A stretch of 64,000 nt of DNA from positions 186,001 through 250,000 of the forward strand of contig JAPJBO010000185.1 in assembly GCA_030068145.1 (NCBI GenBank). The letters are read 5' to 3'. Numbering within the stretch: the first letter of the stretch is position 1; the number at the start of each line of letters is the position of its first letter. Origin of the DNA: Diplonema papillatum (Eukaryota; Euglenozoa; Diplonemea; Diplonemida; Diplonemidae). Position numbers and translations under genes: made by a program. Below are positions 59,320 through 64,000 of the stretch, one piece after another. A model generated the notes under the pieces. It searched no databases. It was given only the letters and a program-made list of their open reading frames with translations, and was not told the origin of the DNA.

Positions 59320-61840
59320 TCAAGGAAGTTGCCGGATCGCAATCTCGTGTGCGTCGTACTCTACACTTGCGACAGCTGCCTCTCGTGTTTGTTGTGGAAA
59401 TCCTACACTGTACATGTGCAGGGCGGAGTATTCCCACCTCGGGGCGCACCGCACTGCGGTATTCACAGTCGAAGAAACCGAGCGTGGCCCCTTCCAGTTT
59501 CCGCATGCCGGGTTTCACGCAATTCTGTCTACGAACGTGTCGACCCTGAGCTTCCCTGCGGGGCCCCTCCCAATGGGGCCCCGCAGAAGAGATATACAAA
59601 AACCCTGCTACTAGGGTGGTCTCTTTTTCACGGTTCCCACCACGGTTGGGAACCGCAAAATAACGGTTTCGCGATTCGGGGGGGGGGGGAAATCCAGATT
59701 AGATGAAATCTGGCATTCCTTTTGGCCACCTTCTTAACCCGGGGAAACGAGCTTGGGCGAGGTCCTTGAAAGTTTGAATTTCTCCCCCGTTTTCACATTT
59801 CTTTGAACCAACCACATCCCGAAGGCTGTGTGAAGTTCTCTAATCGACTTTCGTGGTGCATCAAGCCCCCCAGTGAAACTGTGACTGTACCGCACTTCAC
59901 CGCTGCTGGACATTCCCAAAATAGTACTGGAGTTTGGCTGGAAACAGTACCGGCGTGTCACCGATGATGTCTGGACAGCACACATACGGAGCTGCACGGG
60001 GAAAACCCTCCTAAACCGCGAAACCGTGGAAAAGTCGAAAACTCGGAACCACCCTAGTTCCCCTGTCTGCACTGTTATTACGAAAAACAAACCAAAAAAA
60101 GTATGTTCGGAATCCAGGTGTCCGTCAAATAAAAAGCGTCTCGGCAGAACCCCGAGTTTCTGGCTGGCTTCCTCTCCGTTCTAACCTCAGCGCCTTCCCC
60201 GACACCCTCCGCGACCTTCGTCGTTGGAGAAATCGTAAACAGCTTTTTGATAGCAAAGTTATAGTTTTTTGTATAAGCACCTGCTTTGTAGGAAATACTT
60301 GAGGAGGTTGCCAGTTGCAAAAGATCAAAGGAGGTAAATGTGCTGTAGCCCACACGGGCAACACAGGTGAATCTGGGTTCAGTGGCGGGCGTAAGCGTTC
60401 AACAAAAAATTCTGTTTTGTTCCAAAGGGGGCAGCAGTCAGCCGTGAAGCTGACAGGTGAACGGCGTCACCTCTCCCCTAGCAAGCTCTCGGATCCGCCA
60501 GGTCCTGATGCTGCTTTTGTGGTCTCCTTCGCCATCTGCAAGGCAGCTTCGACCTGCTGCTGAGAATACACGGCGAGTGATTTTCTGCAAAGACAACACG
60601 AGTTCACCCGTATTTAACAGCAGAATGTGGGAGTGCCACTTCCGCATCGCGGGTGTGAAAGCAAGAGTTTTGGAAATCCCCGACCGCACTAACGGGGGAG
60701 GCGCCGTGTAGCAAAATAAAGAGGGGTGGGTGCAAGTTTGAAGATACACGGCGCGATCCAGCCTCAAAAGCAGAAGTTGATGTCTTTTCTTTTCGAGATA
60801 ACCAGTACCTGCCTCGTCAGAGTGCGTACTTGGCGCAGTCTAAAACGTACCGTGGCCAGCATGCTCATAAAAAGTACACCCGGTTTCGCGTGCAGGCAGG
60901 ATATTTCCGGAGTTAAAAGTCTTGCACTGAAAAACCGAGAAATCAGCATCACCTGGTCAATTTTTGGTCAAACTGACAAAGTAACCAACTCAAGTAGATA
61001 CTAATTACTAAGTAGCGCTGGGGGAACTTGAGAAAATATCCGGACACAACTTCGGGTGGCTGGTGTTCACCGTGCACCGATTTGCGTCACAGAAAAGTGC
61101 AAACGGACTTGCGAGAATATGCAATTACTTATTCCGACTTAGGTGTTGCATGCTGCAGTTCGACTGATATGCACTTGCCCGCTGAGATGACAAGAATCCA
61201 GAGTACTTTCCCGTTTCCGCTTCCGGTTCCATACTCTCAAGGAAACGGCAGTTATCTAGCAAGAAAATGGCTGCTGCGGGGCTTGAGCCTTATGGCCGGT
61301 TCCTACGGTTATCTCCTGGTTCGGCTCCACTCGGAAGAGTGGGGTTGGATCAGGAGAAACCCGGATGTGAATTTGGCCCACCTGGACGTGCGAAACTACG
61401 GAAATGTCCGTTTCCGTTACCATGTTCAAAATACCGGATTGTTGTCAATCTTAGCCCTCCCCAAAGAGATGCAAAGCCGGAAGCGCAATAAAGAGGTCGT
61501 CGAAAAAGAAAAGAAACTAGAGCAACATTACAAGAAGCCAAACAAATAAACAAACCGAGGCAAAATGCGCCTTTGGAGAACAATGGCAGTGCGAAAGAAA
61601 TCACAAGACACAGGCTTTCGGGCTCTTGTTCATGTATATATCGGGAAACGGCGGGAGTCGTTTGCCACAGCTTGGGTTAGAATGCAAAGAATCTGTGATC
61701 GGATGCTCGTTTAGGCTGGAATAATAGCCGCAGAATGCGATACCAAGGAGAAATCACCTCCGCAAGGCAACTCCTTACGGAAATCCTTCAGGAACCCAAA
61801 AAAGCAGCCATAAAAAAAGCAGCCCGACTAGCACCCGGGC
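59320..61840. other. Gene-free stretch
   Basis: A family C fragment at 60268-60415 (GTATAAGCACCTGCTTTGTA; right end missing). A frame at 61028-61549 is not convincing. Nothing else was recognised. Confidence 0.5.
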
Positions 61841-62055
61841 GCAGACGGGACCACATCCATTATCCAAGCACGTTCTTGCGATCCTCCCCCAGCTCTCGTA
61901 GCGTGGGTGGTCCTGGCTGTGACGAGCTACGAACAGCCGCAGTGCCACACGAGACTCACAATGCTGCCGCTGTCTGCAGACACTCATCTTCCGCGCCGAT
62001 GATGGTCCGCCTAAAGTGTCGTCGGTTCAACCGAAACACGGGGCACACAGAGTAG
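61840..62055 (+). repeat. Family E, diverged copy
   Basis: GGTGGTCCTGGCTGTGACGA, GCTACGAACAGCCGC, CTGTCTGCAGACACTCATCT and GATGATGGTCCGCC. Confidence 0.75.
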
Positions 62056-62449
62056 CACATCCACAGTGAAGTCCATGGAGTTGAAGCTGGAGTTCAGAAA
62101 ACGGGTGTGCTACAACCAAAACGCGTGTAATTACACACCCAAAAGTGGGTGTGAGACCTGCTTTTTTAACTCCAGCATTAACTCCAGCCTTGAGGCTGGA
62201 ATCCACCGTGTTGCTATTCCAAGTTCTTGCATCCCCCCACTTTCCCCATCCATGCAAGATTGTGAGTGGACGACCAAAGGTTGGCGGCCCGGCCCACGCA
62301 TCAGAAGGCGAAATCCCCTTCACTCGCATGTTCTGCACTCGTGCGCTTCCCTTGCTTTGGCGCTCAACCCGCCTTTCCCCTGTCGAAATCTGCTCAGTTT
62401 GTCCCTACCCGAACCGACGCTCGCTGTCTCCCCACCCTTTTTTCGATTT

Positions 62450-62705
62450 GCAATGTGTTCCAAAAACGTAAGCCTGCGCAATGAGCGAACCAACACAAAT
62501 CTGATGATCATGTCACTGTCACAGTTTACATGTCCGTGCTTCACATGGAGATCCCTAACTCAAGACATACCAGGTAAAAAGAAGAAGAACAACCTGAAGA
62601 GAGGGCCCAAACTCGGCCTGCTCAGAAAAAAGAAAAAGGCCGCTCCTGGTCCAGGAACGTGACGGTCAACCACAGCTTGCAAAGCTTGAGTCGGAGGCAG
62701 CACAG
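62450..62705 (+). repeat. Family K copy
   Basis: AATGTGTTCCAAAAACGTAA, ACTCAAGACATACCAGG and GGTCCAGGAACGTGACGGTC through GAGTCGGAGGCAGCA, the longest copy on this strand. Confidence 0.75.
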
Positions 62706-63918
62706 TGCCGCAACTTCAGCTTTTTTCCTTTTGAGCAAGCAGTCGCGACGGGAGAAACCCTTTCAGCGCCACGCACAGCGCGAAGACACGTTTTGCACTT
62801 GCACACCGGACTTCGAAACTGTAGCGCTGGGCCTTCTTTATTCCTGGGGCCTGCGCGTCCACATCCAGGATGCCCGAGCAGGCTGACCTCAGACTGATCC
62901 TGCAGGCGCGTCTGCGTCTGCACTCTCGAAATCTGCAGACGCAAGGGCATATGCAGACACAGACATGCACGTCTGCGGGCAACGCTAGGCTAGGCAAAGC
63001 ACTAGCCATGAAGGACAATGAGCACGGGTCACTTCGCCGGAAGGAAACGTCCCCGTCTCAGTTTGGATCAATCGAAAATATTTGATCCCGGCAAAAGCAA
63101 AACTCCCTCCCTGCGCAACACAGGTAATAAGAACAACACCCTCTCTGCCTTTTCTTCACAACAAGGGGTGAACACATAAATGGACCGCTTGGGTTGAGAA
63201 AAGACACGCACACACTATCCCCCCATCACACGTACGCACAACACACGGCACACCAGACGCCACAAACGAAACAAACAAAGAACAAAAAAGGAAAAATAAG
63301 AAGTTCTTGATTCCTGTCTCTCTCTTTCTCTCTTTGCCTTGAAGTATTCTGCGTGCGAAACCAGTTTTCTGCTTCCTCGGCGTCTTCGACTCGAACACCA
63401 GTTCATTCGAGCAAGGACACATTCGGCTTGTTCTAAACGAAAATATAAAGCAGAACACACACCCACTCACTCATACACGTCGAACCACCCACACACGTTG
63501 CAGTTCTTTTGGAGCACCCCAGTTTACTTTGTTTCCAAGCTCTGCCCCTTCCTCTTGGGCCTGTTTCTTTTTCAAAGGCGCGCTTCTGATTTCAAATCAA
63601 CAGCAACACACACCCACCCATCCCCCCCCATCACGTGGGTTTTTTTCTTCTTCTTCTTCTTTTTCTCAACAGCAAAAAAAAGCAACAACGTTCAACGCCG
63701 TCGTGTGTCTGAACACTCAAGCGAACTCGGCGTGCTAGAAAGTTTCATCCTGTAAACGTCCAGACGTGGAACAGGCCGCTTGCTCCACCGCGCGACCGTA
63801 CCCGACCGAAGAAAAAACAAGAAACGAAGGGACCGGGCCGTCCCCCTCCCAGCTGCTGCGCAACATCCCACGACGGGGGAAAAGGTGTAAGAAGGAGTCA
63901 CAATACCATCCTTCGCAG
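62706..63918. other. Gene-free stretch before the window end
   Basis: Contains CACACA-rich sequence (63190-63260, 63450-63500) and a strong TTCTTCTTCTTCTTTTTCTC tract ending CAACAG at 63671, which could be the leader acceptor of a downstream gene. No frame follows it directly. Confidence 0.4.
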
Positions 63919-64000
63919 CGCCTAGCGAGGCCGGGGACGGACCGCCCCGGAGGGTCGCGTGGCTCGACGGCCGGATGGTTCCGACGCGGGTGCAGTCCGG
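63919..64000 (+). CDS. Possible start of a coding exon cut by the window end
   Basis: After CCTTCGCAG the frame PSEAGDGPPRRVAWLDGRMV continues open to the window edge with gene-like GC content. It is too short to identify. ATG at 63975 is in frame. Confidence 0.3.

Noticed and set aside
61028-61549. 173-codon frame
   Set aside because: No ATG start, composition unlike the other genes, no motif, and repeated TTTCCG-type words; probably chance.

Overview
This is a nuclear window from a repeat-rich, intron-containing unicellular eukaryote. My best guess is a diplonemid-like euglenozoan. Evidence: (i) an SSU rRNA fragment near 7.2-7.56 kb carries the run AATGCTGCTGCTGTTAAA after the 530 loop and ACCCGCGG in the loop, which I recall as euglenozoan-type; (ii) protein-coding exons are GC-rich with GT-AG introns; (iii) three gene starts lie just downstream of very strong polypyrimidine tract + AG sites, as expected for spliced-leader addition. 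The phylum is moderately supported; the genus is a guess.

Layout. 1-5.1 kb: CATTGCC-type satellites (14-bp and 97-bp tandem arrays) interrupted by a 2.3-kb DNA transposon (731-3044) that holds a 41-bp satellite and a Cys-rich ORF. 5.1-5.66 kb: a small intronless gene. 5.7-16.5 kb: gene-poor, with dispersed repeats, an SSU rRNA fragment, an antisense LSU rRNA fragment and microsatellites. 16.57-38.57 kb: one large gene in ten exons encoding a WD40 propeller, long coiled coils and a novel C-terminal region, about 1902 aa; its nine introns are all phase 0 and are packed with satellites, dispersed elements, a reverse-transcriptase element and broken copies of the gene's own exons. 38.6-43.0 kb: copies of the last exon, repeats and a decayed RT. 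43.07-52.80 kb (3' end not found): an FG-nucleoporin with an N-terminal membrane segment, resembling POM121 in architecture. 57.08-58.93 kb: an intronless phosphatidylinositol phosphate kinase. 59-64 kb: repeats; the beginning of a further coding exon may lie at the very end.

All recognised genes are on the + strand. The genes do not form an obvious pathway. The clearest biology is the interplay of repeats and genes: short repeat families recur at intron ends (one directly upstream of three inferred 3' splice sites), exon pieces are re-copied into introns, and one transposon insertion can be read against its own empty site elsewhere in the window. Exon structures were inferred from reading frame, phase and splice-site sequence only; there is no transcript support here.
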